Shown here: positions 33,449-46,619 of the stretch, in pieces
Layout of the letters: every line of letters starts with the position of its first letter
How positions within the stretch are numbered: position 1 is the first letter of the stretch
Assembly (NCBI GenBank): GCA_035610835.1
Contig: CM069444.1
Location: 3,726,875-3,790,874, forward strand
Direction of reading: 5' to 3'
Length of the DNA: 64,000 nucleotides
Source of the DNA: Ophiura sarsii
Lineage: Eukaryota; Echinodermata; Ophiuroidea; Amphilepidida; Ophiuridae
Position numbers and translations under genes: made by a program
Notes under the pieces: model-generated
Database searches by the model: none
Told to the model about the DNA's origin: nothing
The model's input: only the letters and a program-made list of their open reading frames with translations

Positions 33449-34060
33449 TATTGAACGTAATATACCGTAGTAGGCTATTACGTTCAGCAAACTTTTTTCT
33501 AAAAATCTTATTTGGGCATTTTTTTTGACAAATGTACACAAGCATGTCTAATTCAACGTTGGCTTCTTTTAATGTACACATGACTACAGTAACCAGCCAA
33601 AATCAGGTAATGTTGCACTATAATTCAAATTCGGCTTTTATAGTGCCCTCGGTCTAAGTTTGCTCTACATACAGGCCAAAGGATATGATAATACGACATA
33701 GCGTTGACTTACGCTTGTTTAAAACTCTATTAATAAACGTTGGTATTTATTTGAATATGTAATACAAGTTTGCAACAATTTAATATTATTAATTGAATAT
33801 GTAATTGTGTGGTTATTTTCAGTTGTATACTGAATTATGATTACTTCTATAATTTTTAAAAATAAAGTTAGACCCATTTGTTTTCCTTTTTCTTTAAATA
33901 AATTGGGTTCAATCTTAAATATAGCAGGTTGAGAAAACAATAAAATACATAAGAAACCCCGAACCAGTGATATTTAATAATATTGAACGTTGCCAAATTA
34001 AATAATATAATTGAACAAGTATTTTCAAGGAGTATGTAAATAACAGGTTTTTTTTAAATA

Positions 34061-34751
34061 TGCAGGCTTTCCCAAAATAATTAGTATCCATCGATGCCCA
34101 AACTTGACTAATTTATGTCATCATGAAAAATCAAAGAATTAGGTCCCTTCTTAATTCAATCATCTGTGACATACTGAGGATACCCTTTCATTAGAGTTTT
34201 AGATCATGAATATTGGATTTATCAAACTCAAGATACACTCCATTATGTAAGACATGGTGACATCACCTTTTCGACAAAGTGCAAATAAATGTGTTTGTTA
34301 AACACGTTGTTTGAATGAAACAAATAATATTCTCTTAATCTCTTGTCTACTTATGCAATATTTTGCTCCTTTAATTGTTATACGAAATACTAGTTATGGT
34401 TGTTCAAATCAAAAACGATTCTTCATTTGAAATCAATCTGAAGGGTAAAAGAAGTTCATCATACTTGAGTACCCCATGCATTGTTTTATTTGACAAGTGT
34501 TTAGGGACTTTTAAATAGCTTAAACATGTTTTTTTTTACACACACACGCATCTTTTTGCACTTTGCCAAAAAGATGAAATCACCATGTCTTACACAATGG
34601 AGTTTAACCTCAGTTCGAGATTCATGATCTTGTGACATGTCAAAGATGAAGAAATAGCAACGGAACTAAATCTCATTGATTTCGATGATGAAAAATCACC
34701 TCTGGCATGTCTGGGCATCGATGGGTACAAATCATTTTGGGACTGCCTGCA
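34061..34751. repeat. Old inverted-repeat element (about 690 bp)
   Basis: Diverged arms 34061-34290 and 34550-34751 share TGCAGGCnnTCCCAAAAT, CCATCGATGCCCA and TGTAAGACATGGTGA in inverted orientation. The target duplication is not clear. Confidence 0.65.
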
Positions 34752-34800
34752 TGCATTAGAAACGTCATTCAGTGAGTAATTGACCATGATCAAAACAATC

Positions 34801-34814
34801 AATAATGATATATA
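34801..34814. repeat. Left 14-bp target duplication of the PLE locus
   Basis: AATAATGATATATA, identical to 59053-59066. Confidence 0.85.
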
Positions 34815-35028
34815 AATAAACACGAGACTTGAAGTCAAACTGTTTGCATTTTATTTTTACAAACTTGTTTCGTGAAGGCCTTGTTAGACTCTCACTCTTC
34901 AGAAAACAAAATGCAGAATGGCTATTGATTCTGCAAAACAGAGAATAGAGTATACTGTGAGCGCGAAAGCTTACACGCTACATAAATATAGCGCGCCATG
35001 AAGCGCGAACATATAAACGCGAATATAT
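34815..35028 (-). mobile_element. PLE minus copy: terminal pseudo-LTR part
   Basis: Complement of the 58430-58600 sequence (CGCGAAAGCTTACACGCTAC, GGCCTTGTTAGACTCTCACT). It ends inside the pseudo-LTR at the target duplication. Confidence 0.85.
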
Positions 35029-38000
35029 GGTCGAATCCAACGAAAAGTGTCCACGGCTAGATTTGTAGGGTCCAGTTTCAAAATGCTTCGATCTCTTATT
35101 CCTTTTCCCCACTCAAAGTCAACATATCAAGCTTGTATGGAAACAAAGTGCCATCACTAATCTCTCCAATTGACCACGTGGCGGAATAATGAAGTTGAAG
35201 GTACACTTTTCAATGTTACCTACCAATATAAGTACCATATTTTGATTAAGTGATGATTATTCCACCTATTTACATATTTCATTCAAATTTGTGATTGTAT
35301 TGTATTCAGAAGATGCTAATGCTGATAGAAAGTGATCATATTTGTCCAGGTGCTCATTTTTTGTTTACATTTTAGATTCACACAGTTAGGTAGCATTTGC
35401 AGGCTCTCAATACTTTGAAACATGAGGTTGAGTCACTTTGTGTACTTTCACCAAGATGATTTTAATGAACATTTGTTTATATGTACCTCAAAGAGGGGGA
35501 ATGACCCTTCCTGTAAAATTTAGAATTTTGAGCATGCGCCCAAAACCTAAATACATAGAGCAATGTGGAAATTTGGTATTCGAAGGTAACAGTTAATGTA
35601 TACGTAGGTAAGAGAAGTAAAACTGTAATAAATTAATGTTCTACTTAATTTATGTTACATTTTGGGGTGAAATAATTATGCAGGGCTGTTAACAATATTT
35701 GTTTTTTTAAATAAACATGTTAAAACATGTTAAAATCCTAATATTATGAACATATTCCCAGTAGTTTACTTTAAATAGATACTAGAATATTAATTTAATG
35801 TTGAAAAAAATATACAATATCTAACTGTCAGTTGTAATTTTGAAAAGGTTTATTAAGAACAATATATCAGACAACATTTTTAAGCATTCCTATAAGAGAA
35901 AAACATGTTAAGACTTAAAACACGGTAGCTTACATTGCAATAATCAAAGTATTCGTAGGTAACACATTTGTTCTCAACTTCAACTTCGTTGACTAAGAAC
36001 AGTTGGATTCGTTGATTTGACATAGGTTTAAGGGCAAAATTGTACTCGACGTAGTTTTTTATGCCCTGAATCGCGTGTGAGGGGAATGTCGTATCAAAAT
36101 GGTGTCTTGATTGACTTTATACGTAGATTTAAGAATGTGCACTCAGCGCTGCTTTTACAAAACAATCAGAATTGCGTAATATTCAACATTTGAATAAAAC
36201 AGCAAGATTAACCAATTAAACATTAAAATAATATAAAACCATGTTCCTATTTCTAAGATATAAAAGAAAACACACTAAGCATCAATAACCTCACTAGTGA
36301 TAGACCTATACTGTTATTATTCTTGATGTTAAAGGCATATTGAATAGAATTAACCTTTTACACATGATAATTATGGCAGAAAATGTTTTATTATGCTAAC
36401 GTATCTGATAATCCAATGTTGTTAGTGTCTTTCTTGCTTGACTTTCATTTATTAAGAATGTGCGTTTAACTTCTACAAAACAGTCAGAAGTGTGTAATAT
36501 TTAACATCTGATTTAGGGCAAGATGATGACAACATACATATCGTACTGAGTTAAAATTTCGTAAAGTTATAGTTAAACAATCAATTAACTCGCTAGTAAT
36601 ACTATTATTATTACTGATCTAATTTGGTAAAAAGCATGTTCATCATTAAAACTAAACATGATAAAAACTTAAGCATATATATACACATTTTAATTAAGAA
36701 ACATCTGATCATTCAGCCTCGTGATCATTCAGCCTTGTAATCTCTACTTAACAAGTTTAGTGGTTCTTGATGTATTCTGTGTGTAGTTAGTTCTTTAGGT
36801 CTCTCATGTCGCGAGGATGAATATCTAATAGAACATAATTACTCTTTGTTTATTATATAGGACATTCTAGAATGTTAAGAATGAACGTTTCAGTTTCCGT
36901 GTGAATCCAAAGTATTGGATCGAATCAACTATTGAATAGTTCACCGAGCTATCTTTATTTAGAAAGCGAGCGGTTTCCTTTAAGCAAATTTTGATTTGCC
37001 TGTAATTCACAGTCTTGAATGTCAGGTTATTTGTTTTAAGCAATAAAACAACCGGTTGCCTTCCTCAATTTGTTCTAAATAAAGGAGGCAAGTGAGGTCT
37101 TCTGGAAGTTATCATTTTGAATAGCTGTTTTAAACACGAAAGCCAGACCGCTTTTTGATTCATTTAATATATACTTTGAAATAATTTCATATCAGACCTT
37201 ATATATATAAGTTTAATATGAGCCGAACATGTTCAAAGTCTAGAACATTCAAAAAATTTGCCTTTCACTCCACAATGGAATAAAGCACATATAACTTTCA
37301 GCAAGACAATCAGTTTTCAGATTATAATTAAGATATAATTTCCTAGTTTGGAATTTGTATCATTCTAAATGTCGTACATAGTCAGTCTTTATCGAGTTTC
37401 AACCGGAGGCAGACTCCGCTTGACATAGAATCACCAATATGATATATTTTGTCAGATGTAGACAAATTAGGTATTTTATGTTTAGAAATTCAATGTTGTT
37501 TGATTTGTCGGGCATTTTTCCCTCTCATTATGATTTTTTTTTAAAATCAACCACTGCTTAGTTCAATTACACTAAGAAATAAATGTCGGAAGCATTATTC
37601 ATGAACAATTTTTGTATTTAAGACTGAAATCAGTATAGGCCTACCCTCGATTCCCTCCCATCTTTAAAAAATGAAAAGGTTTTTACTAAATTTCTTGTTC
37701 ACTTAAAATACGTTTCGGTGACATTACACACCTGCCAGAGCAAAAATGAAGCAAGTTATTTTATATTTGTTACACATGAATTCCATTTTCAAATACAACT
37801 ACAATAATGGCCAATATTAAGTACCTCAGTAGTCACTGCTCTGCAATTCCTGGGGAAATTGGTTAACTACGCATACATCATATCGACAAGCTAGTTTAAA
37901 ACAATATTACGCACCAAACAATATTATTCCCGTCTTATACATTCCTACTTAATATTTACATAATATTAGGTACGAAGGAAAGCGACAAACAATGCAGGAA

Positions 38001-39537
38001 TTGTACCATGCACATTAACTAATATATAAGTTACCTACGAATACAAAATGGAATATGAAAATATTGATTATGAAACCGAAATTACATGGATGTTATGTCT
38101 AAATGTATCCATTTTAAGACGATCAACGTGTAATCTATGGATATAAATATCATTCATTCACTCTAACATCATCAACAAATATGTTCTCGGCAAAAACAGT
38201 GTGATTACACCATGCATTTTATTTAAATCAACACCTCCCATTTTCGTTTAATAAGGAATATTATTTTTTACCCCTTCAAATATAAATATAATAATATATC
38301 CAGTCAGATTGTATGATTGCGCACTGCTTTTATGTAAAATAAAATAATTTAGGGCCAATATGCACTGTGTATATTATTGAATGTTGCCTACATATACATG
38401 TTACCTCCGAATACAACATGAAGTCATGCACGAGATGCTGTTACTGAATATTTATATAAACATTAATAACCCCCATTGCGATTTAAATCAACTGTCAGAT
38501 GATGTCTTTGCGTGAATAGCATACAAAACTACACTAATAGGAGTAATAAGATTGAGAAAGAGGGAGGCTATATAATCAACTTTTAAGACAACAACATATT
38601 ATTGATGCCCTTGTACACAAAGTACAGAATTTTGTGAAAGGTTACTAATACAAAAGCTGAAAGTTTAATGCAAAACTTCTCCGTTGCTTTCCGAACGCAG
38701 CGCACATTTCTACTTTATTCCAGTCGCTACAAGTATGTAACAACAGAGGGAAGTACCACGGTATCGTTATTTGTATTTGAAGGTAACAGTTCATATTTCA
38801 AATTTGCCTACGAATACAGCCTTTTATTGCTGATATTTCAAAAAATGTTGCCTTCAAAATGATAAAACTTGTCGCACATGTACATCGTATCATACTTCGC
38901 TTATTCTATAGATATCATTCACTAATCTGTGTTTATATTAAAATGGCAGTGTTTTAAATAGGTATTCGGAGGTAATGCATTTTTTTTACCAAACCGATCG
39001 TTTCCGCTTTTAAAATTTCTAACAGCTTTATCAAAAAATCGACTTGAATGGGGACAATGCATTTAAGTATTTAATATATTTAGGCTTCCTTACAGCACAA
39101 ATTACTCTACCTCAGGCGAATTCTTCCCCGAAAGTGAGATTTAACAAAACATGTATTTGTAGGTAACGTCAAAACTTACCACAGCAAAAAAAATCACAAA
39201 AATTCAGGGATTGATCGAAAGTAACCAAAAATTAAAAGAGGCATTCTTGAGATATCCAGCAATCAAACAGGCAAAATTATTTCCGCTTAAGCTCGTTTTC
39301 ATCTAAACGGTTATATGTCTAACAAAAAACCTTAACAACTATTTTGTAAAAAGGGTAAAAAATAGCAGGTTTATTGCTCGTATACGCCCAATTGTGCATT
39401 TAAGTTGGTCATATTATATATGGCGCGAACCGTCTCATCGAGGCGGATACGTATAACACAAAAATAAAATTGTCAAGATATAGATTATTTTATTAGAGGC
39501 CTGAACATCACGTGTACACTTTTCGTTGGATTCGACC
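35029..39537. mobile_element. 4.5-kb non-coding TIR element inside the PLE, with recurrent GTATTCGTAGGTAAC motif
   Basis: TIR GGTCGAATCCAACGAAAAGT (22 bp perfect, then CACG) at both ends, inserted in the (AT)n tract of the PLE UTR (flank overlap ATAT). No ORF above about 65 codons and no transposase. It carries nine copies of a 15-bp motif, consensus GTATTYGNAGGTAAC: forward at 35576, 35598, 35949, 38773, 38962 and 39153; reverse at 38030, 38400 and 38803 (partial). A weaker one lies at 35215. They cluster in the two subterminal regions. Confidence 0.85.
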
Positions 39538-39685
39538 ATATATGCGCATTATGTCCATGCAACGACGCTCTACAAAAACGCGCGGAAACACCACGTTTTT
39601 GTACATGGTTAATACATGGTTGACATTGTTATGGATGCATACAAACAGTAATGTTATTTATAGTTACATAGAAGGTATTACTTTT
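39538..39685 (-). mobile_element. PLE minus copy: 3' UTR segment
   Basis: Complement of 58240-58385 (GTTTGTATGCATCCATAAC, AACGTGGTGTTTCCGCGCG). Confidence 0.88.
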
Positions 39686-42600
39686 GGTACAGTGTAAAAC
39701 CCGAGAAAAGGGCTTCCCGTAAGACATTTCGTGATACCCATCGTGTTGGAGCATGCGATTGGTATAGACATGTGGGGTATTGTCTCCTCGATAAGAATAT
39801 CGCTGTTGGCATATTAAAATCGTGTGCTAATTAGCTTTGATTAAGCAAAATAAAGTGCCAATGCCTAACTTGAGTGCGGTATGTACTATTATAGCAACAC
39901 TTCTCTATTGAATTCATGGCGAACCCATTAGGCGTGTCTTTGTGTCGTTATTGAATTGAGTTGCCACCTCGAGTTCGATTCCCATTGATCATGACTATTT
40001 TAGGAGGAAATAGACGCGAGTCCGTTTTAGGAATTTACTCCGGAATGCAGCTATTCGCTCGTAAATCCAAAGTCATTAGTCATAGCACGGTATTCAACTA
40101 GTGTGCCGAAGTGTGGCACGGAGGGACTGTAGTCTCTGATGAATTGTACGCCAGCTAGTTATGGACGAGATCGGACTGTCATTTGTCTGAATAATTTTAG
40201 AAGCCTGATCAAGGACGGTTGAAATACTGTTTCAAGTTTGTAAAAGGGACGGAGTGACATTTAAAGTTAATCATTATCTTTTATTGCCATTTCAAAACAG
40301 TGGTCGCAACCAATATCAACGCATATCGAGGATTGTGCATTTAATTATTTTATAACATATTATTAATGTCATATCCAAGTACTGATCCAGGGAAATAATA
40401 CAATCGTATTCTTTGTTTGTTCATTATAATCTCTTAACATCAAAGTAATAATACAAATGAAAGCGGATGGGAAACAGTGTCTAATAGGTCTAAACTCAAA
40501 ATGAATTTTAATTGATCTAACACCTCATTATATTTATCAACTTTTTTAAAATTTGAAATGTGTGTATTTATATTGTTTATACATTATTGGTAGATACGAC
40601 ATCGTTTTGATATTTAGCAATAATTTGTTTCACGTATGCCACCTATGCATATTTAGCCACATTATGAGTTTGTTTGTTGTGGTGTGTTTTTTATGTGTGT
40701 TTTTTCAGTTGAAAATCCTAGACAAAAATCTTAAATGCTGTTTTAAGACCAAATAATGCGTGAAATATAATGTCAAGACTGACAATTTTTTAAAGAGGTG
40801 AACTTGTCTTTAAGATAGTTAAAAGAAAAAAATCAACGTCAATACAAGTTACTTGATGTGGCAGATCTCTAGTGCTAAAATCACAATCATTTTTCACATC
40901 GCAGTTTCAGGTAACATTATACATTTTGGTAAATAAAACATTTTATTTTTCTGTAAAGTTAAGTAACGGTAAATAATTATTGTGATATGGATGTTATATC
41001 TGAAGACGATAGTAATATGGTTGCTATCTACTGAAGAAAGCAATGTATATAATATATGGGTGCTATCTACTGAAGAAAGCTGTATGTAATAGGCCGCTAT
41101 CTGCTGAAGAAAGCAATGTAATGTATGGGTGCTATCTGCTCAAGAAAGCCATGTAATATATATAGATCTATCAATATCAATGCATACCAACTACTCTCCA
41201 CAAGATTTAGCAGCGTTGCTCCCCTCCATGCTTACAGTGTTGCAATGCCAGCTCAGTGCCCTTCCATTGCCGACTGCCAGCACGTGCTGCTAAGACAGAA
41301 CCTCATCCATGCAGCCTGGAACAGTGTTTCAGACAATGTTGTTGGCAACATCCTAGAGGAAGAACTCCAATCTTTTAAGGGTCGTGTTTACTGACACTTT
41401 CTCTCCAACTAGTCAGTGTATGTTGGCTCGATGTAAATGATTTCCAGATATTATTTTTCTTCTCTTAAGTTTTTTGATGTTGTTCTCTATGTTTGGGTGT
41501 TTATCTTATTCCTGTCCCACGCCACTTTCATTGGGTTTTTTACTAGCCCAATTGTGTTAACTTTTATTTTGATGATTTTCTGAGTTGCAGTGAACCAATC
41601 GATTGGTCCAGCTCTCTGTAGAGAGTTACCCATTTGATTTGTAATCAGTCAGTTCATTAACTTTGTTAATGTCTGTTGGGCTATTGTTCACATTTGCTCT
41701 TTATATACACACCTAAAAAGCTATCTGCTGAGGAAAGCAATGTAATCCTACCCATAAAAAAATAAGGAAATCTGTAAACTGTTAGAAGTTCGGCTAATCT
41801 TCCTAAATGTAGGCCTCAACAATATCACACAATAAATGGCCGCATTTATATTTGTCTAATCATTGATATTTGCCACAAGATTGTCTTAAAACTTATCCAT
41901 ATACCCACCTGTAGGACTTGGTACCCTAAATTATCATCATAACGACAGTGTTATGGCGCAGTTTTAAGCAAATTCGCTCAAGGCCTTCATACTGACATTT
42001 CCCTCATCCCGTGTTTAGGTTCTCTTGATTTCATTGACCTCCAGAAATGTATTTTTCTTTTATTTAGATCGGATATTGTTCTCTATGTCAGGGTTTTTAT
42101 CTTATCCTTATGTCATTTTCATTGTCACTTTTAACTCATGCCTATTAATTGTGTTTCTTGTATATTTTATTTTGCATGTTTTCTTAGTTGATGCACTTGA
42201 ACCATAGAATAGATTGGCCCATCAGACTCTTTGTTGGGTTACCAGATTGATTTCTATAATCACTCATTTCATTAACCTCGTAGATGTCTGTTGAGCTATA
42301 GGCCTAATTGTTCACGTTTGCGCTTTTTATACACAAAATACAAAAACAAACAAGCAAAGTTATATCACGTTATTATATAGGCCTGGGTGGATTTTCGTTA
42401 TCCTACAATAAGAACTACATGTGGATTCAAAACAGCAACACCCCTATTCAATTCCCTAGTTTGGTACCGATTCTGTTGACATATCTAGGCGTTATTGTAT
42501 GATTTCAGGTATTAAATCGATTTCTCTAAGAATGTGTTCAGCCAATATCCTTGATTCCAAAGCTACAAAATGGCAACCCATCTGCCCATTTCAATAGCAT

Positions 42601-42869
42601 CTTTGCAAATAATAGACAACGGATAAAGGAATCGATATACAAATGACGTTCATTGAATGGACAGTGATGCTACATTTGGTATATGCTATAACTAAGTTTA
42701 GGGACTGATGTTTTGTTTTGCGTAATTGGGGTATTTAGCACACATTTTTAATATGCCAACAGCGGTATTCCTATCGGGGAGGACAAATACTACATGGTTA
42801 CTAAAATCGCATGCTCCAACACGATGGGTATCACGGAAATTATGTTAATGAGCTACCTTTTCCTGTACC
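39686..42869. mobile_element. 3.2-kb TIR element inside the PLE
   Basis: Ends GGTACAG / CTGTACC, then inverted repeats of about 125 bp sharing CGTGATACCCATCGTGTTGG and GGAGCATGCGAT. Inserted between the GIY-YIG coding end and the 3' UTR of the minus PLE copy; the flanks match host sequence (AGAAGGTATT and TTTCTATGTCTG). Inside are four to five repeats of a 34-39 bp unit (TGCTATCTACTGAAGAAAGC, 41022-41158, one more at 41718) and a diverged direct duplication of about 270 bp (41440-41710 and 42030-42330). No transposase is recognisable. Confidence 0.8.
41201..41394 (+). other. Short open stretch in the 3.2-kb element, unrecognised
   Basis: Reads TRFSSVAPLHAYSVAMPAQC, then NLIHAAWNSVSDNVVGNI, with protein-like composition. 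I do not recognise a family. It may be a relic of a transposon gene. Confidence 0.2.
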
Positions 42870-43403
42870 ATTTCTATGTCTGCACGCACTGGTGAGTTCA
42901 TTTCTTTTGTTAAGTGAAGATAACTTTGGTCTGTGGATGATGAAGAATTTCTCCTCTAGGCAAAGGTTACATGTTTTACTTGATGTACAGTAGGCTTTTG
43001 CTCTGCTAATAATTTTCCATTTAATTGAATAATGGACATGACTGTCTTTTAGTTTCCAAACATTCACTGAGTGTTGTAGCGTTACGTTTGTCTTCATTAT
43101 TGAAGCTAGAGCTATGACCGTTGAAGCGGGTTTTAAATGTGTTCTCAGTAAGCCCTATATACGTCTCATCTCTGAGGTTGTCCTTGCGTGTAACGGTAGC
43201 TTGATATATGACGCTACTGATGAGGCAGTTACCTTCAAGTGGACACTGTCGATCTTTTCTGCAATTACAGGTATCCTGTGCGTTTTGTTTTGGTTTGTTA
43301 TTGTTCAATATGTACTTGTTATGTGCTGATATTATCTGGTTTACGTTTGGCATGCAGCTGTAGCTTAGCTTGACTGTATTTCTGTTGAGCAATTTGCGGA
43401 GTT
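42870..43403 (-). pseudogene. PLE minus copy: GIY-YIG region, 5'-truncated
   Basis: Nearly identical to 57708-58240 of the plus copy: NRNTVKLSYSCMPNV, the CNC...CPLEGNC cysteine cluster, ETYIGLTENTFKTRF. It has lost its upstream RT and its frame breaks near 43045, where the plus copy reads LSEYVWKLKD and this one reads LSECLETKRQ. Confidence 0.9.
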
Positions 43404-43555
43404 AAAAAAATAAAATAAAATGCAAAAAGTTTAACTTCAAGTCTCGTGTTTATTTATTTTGGCTCCCTTCTGGTTGAGCACTGTACCACTTGGATGGTTT
43501 TAATAAATCTTACTTGGATTTATATTTTTGCTCCAGTTTTCTGTTGAGCGCTTTT
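43404..43555 (+). mobile_element. PLE plus copy: 5' pseudo-LTR fragment
   Basis: Starts with AAAATAAAATGCAAAAAG and continues TTCAAGTCTCGTGTTTATTT and GGTTGAGCACTGTACCACTT, identical to the 3' end at 58940-59052. The junction with the inverted copy is at about 43404. Confidence 0.85.
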
Positions 43556-44806
43556 GAAACCAACATGGATCAAGGACTTGAACGTATCAACTTGGGTTAT
43601 TCTACCAAGAATATCCCTATACCAAATAAGAAGGACTATTTGAAATGTTTAATCGGCAAAGCAGAGAAATTTATGAGAAACATCAGATGGAGAACATTCT
43701 TTTTTCTCAACCCTGACATCTCTACAGAAGAAAAAGAAACCTATGGATTTCGCTCTACAAAATCTCCACCACAGATTCCTGAATTAAAAGGTTTTGAAGA
43801 TGGAATGCTGGACATTGTGCAAAACATCGAGTTCAAGAACACTAACAAACCCTTCCAAAAACAACTGTTCAAGGACGCAGGAAACATCAAGAAAGATGAA
43901 CACTTATTTGTTGCAGCGGACAAAACAACCCACTTCTATAAGCTTAAACCAGAACAATACAATAAGTTGATTGAAAAGAACATCAGCAAAGATTATAAAA
44001 AGGCATCTGCGACATCAGAAAAACTCATCACAAAAGAAGACAAGAACATAGCTACACAACTCGACCTCAGCGACAGAATCAACAACAGCAAGAAACCAGG
44101 CATTTATCACACTGAAAGACCACAAGCCGAACTTCAACAACAAACCAACCTGTAGACTGATAAACCCCTGTAAGTCAGAGATCGGTAAAATTAGTAAGCA
44201 AACATTGGAAAGAATCAATTCAAAAATTATCAAATCTACAAATCTGAAACAATGGAAAAATACCGATGAGGTAATATCCTGGTACAATAATGTGGACAAT
44301 AAACAAAGCCAATCATTTATTTGCTTTGACGTCTGCGAATTTTACCCATCAATAACGGAAGAACTGCTAAACAAAGCCTTGAACTTTGCATCTAGCTATG
44401 ACAATATATCAGACTATGAGAAACGCATCATCCTTCATACCAAAAAGGCTATGCTGTATGACAACGGCATACCATGGTGCAAACGTGTTAACTCTGAATT
44501 TGACGTTACCATGGGCAGCTTTGACGGAGCCTAAACATGTGAGTTGATTGGACTATATATCTTATCACAATTACAACATATCGACATCAATGTCGGACTA
44601 TACAGAGACGATGGACCAGCCATCTGCCGGAAAACACCAAGACAAACGGAATTAATCAAGAAAGAAATATGCAAAATATTCTCCAACAACAACCTAAGAA
44701 TCATAATTGAGGCTAACAAGAAAACAGTGGATTTCTTGGACATAACATTGGACTTACGAAATGGAACATGTAAACCATTTATGAAACCAAATAGTGGAGC
44801 GGATAT
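43490..44806 (+). pseudogene. PLE reverse transcriptase (plus copy), one frameshift and one stop
   Basis: The N-terminal region ends in frame 1 near 44103, where an extra G shifts the frame; the RT then runs [22 protein letters not shown]. The catalytic region includes [10 protein letters not shown] (motif A), GSFDGA*TCELIG (motif B, with GAA changed to TAA at about 44532), YRDDG (motif C) and VDFLDITLDL. Thumb sequence stops at the 12.6-kb insertion after KPFMKPN. PLE RTs are related to telomerase RT and prime at DNA ends. This one is close to intact apart from the two lesions and the insertion, so it is relatively young. Confidence 0.92.
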
Positions 44807-44823
44807 GTAACAAAAAATGGCCA

Positions 44824-46010
44824 AGATGTTCACTTTTGGAAGGAAGCATGAAAATTGGCACATAGGGGTGTTTTGATGCGCTGATTTCAAAAAACCACGG
44901 AACCACATTTTTTGAGCAATGGTGCGGCGGCCATCTTGAATTTCAAAATGGCCGCCATAAATATATAGGAGATTTAGTAAAATTGCTCTAAATCAAATAC
45001 TTTTGAGATTTATACCCCCAGATTTCACCAATATGTTCTCTATAACATGGTGCACAATTTCAGATGGATTGGGTGTGCCATTTGTACTTTGGTTATTACT
45101 TGTTACCATGGAAACCATCAAAAATACCTCTAAAATCACTCTTATTTGGAGATTTTTGTCATCTATTCATCATGATATTGCTTTTAGTATCATATGCTAT
45201 TATACATAATTTGGATGCGAAATTTGCATTTCAATTTTGAGTGGTATCCATGGAAACTTTTTAAATGGCGGTTTGACGAAATATATGTCAAAATCACTTC
45301 TTTTTCAACCATTTTCACCAATCAATTGCTGGTAAAACACTATTATAGTGAATCGGGTGTGAATAAGATGTTCACTTTTGGCAGGAAGCATGAAAATTGG
45401 CACATAGGGGTGTTTTGATGCGCTGATTTCAAAAAACCACGGAACCACATTTTTTTAGCAATGGTGAGGCGGCCATCTTGAATTTCAAAATGGCCGCCAT
45501 AAAAATATAGGAGATTTAGTAAAATTGCTCTAAATCAAATACTTTTGAGATTTATACCCCCAGATTTCACCAATATGTTCTCAATAACACGGTGCACAAT
45601 TTTAGATGGATTGGTTGTGCCATTTGTACTTTGGTTATTGCTTGTTACTATGGAAACCATCAAAAACAGACATTTTCAAGGGGAAATACCTCTAAAATTG
45701 CTCTAAATCAACTATTTTTGAGATTTATATCCTGATATTTCCCCAATATGTTCTCTATAACATGGTGCATACTTTTAGATAGATTGGTTGTGCCAGTTGT
45801 ACTTTGTTTATTACTTGTTACCATGGAAACCCTCTAAAATCACTCTTATTTGGAATTTTTTGTCAACTATTCATCAAGATATTGCTTTTAGTAGAGGTGT
45901 TTGTATTTGTGATTTATTTTTTGACAACGAAAGAATATACATCGGACATTATTTGCAGCGCAAGTTTCGGAGCATTGTCGATACATTTTCTGATTGAAAA
46001 TAAAAGTTCA
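44824..46010. repeat. Left subterminal repeat pair of the 12.6-kb element
   Basis: Two direct copies offset by 542 bp, then a partial third. Blocks include AGATGTTCACTTTTGG, TTTTGATGCGCTGATTTC, GCGGCCATCTTGAATTTC and CTTGTTACCATGGAAACC. The inverse pair is at 56240-57370. Confidence 0.88.
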
Positions 46011-46028
46011 TATCTGAGGATCGAGAGG

Positions 46029-46460
46029 CGGTATATCGTCAGCCTGCTTCGATAATTGCCTAACTCATTTTTTCTAGTTTTGAGAAAACAAAAAAAATTG
46101 GAAAAGTGAGTTAGGCAGTTATCGAAGCAGGCTGCCGATAATGTTGAATTGCACCATGAATAGTACAGGTGAATTCCAACAGGAGCAGTACATGTTGGAT
46201 AGAATTAGGTTGGGGATATACCTTTAAGTGAAATGTGGCTTGTTATAGGACCCATTTTAAACATTTTACATAATTATTACAATCTGCCTAACTCACAATG
46301 CTGACTTGGGCAGAATTGCAATTGTGCATTTATCAACACTTTTGATTTGTCAATGTATTATTACAGCATGTGCATAATGTAATGAAGTCATAATTTATGC
46401 AAAAAACTCAATTTCGCTGAAAAGTGAGTTAGGCAATTATCGAAGCTGGCTGACGATATG
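46029..46460. repeat. Hairpin MITE, CTTCGATAATTGCCTAACTC ends
   Basis: Three copies of an arm (CGTCAGCCTGCTTCGATAAT... at 46029; complement at 46100-46135 and again at 46425-46460) make two alternative hairpins in 430 bp. Confidence 0.7.
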
Positions 46461-46619
46461 CAAAAGCATTGATAGCTAGTACACAGAGAGGCAAGAGGGT
46501 GCCTAGACTGAAAGATAGTCATCTTTCATGTTTGGTGTCTAGACTGAAAGCTTAGAGTGGGTTTTTTAAAGAGAATCCGGCTAAAAGCTCTGTAAAAACC
46601 GGTACTCCTCTCCATTTCT

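Larger units (their letters stand above)
31080..34060. other. Upstream region of gene A with two MITEs
   Basis: Beyond the promoter I see no gene. It contains the two MITEs listed next (31711-31957 and 33090-33448) and a small hairpin near 33455-33480 (TTGAACGTAATA / TATTACGTTCA). The rest is AT-rich, without recognisable features. Confidence 0.45.

Noticed and set aside
43114..43329. 71-codon ORF also present at 57776-57991 on the other strand
   Set aside because: It is the antisense shadow of the PLE GIY-YIG region; its duplication reflects the two PLE copies.
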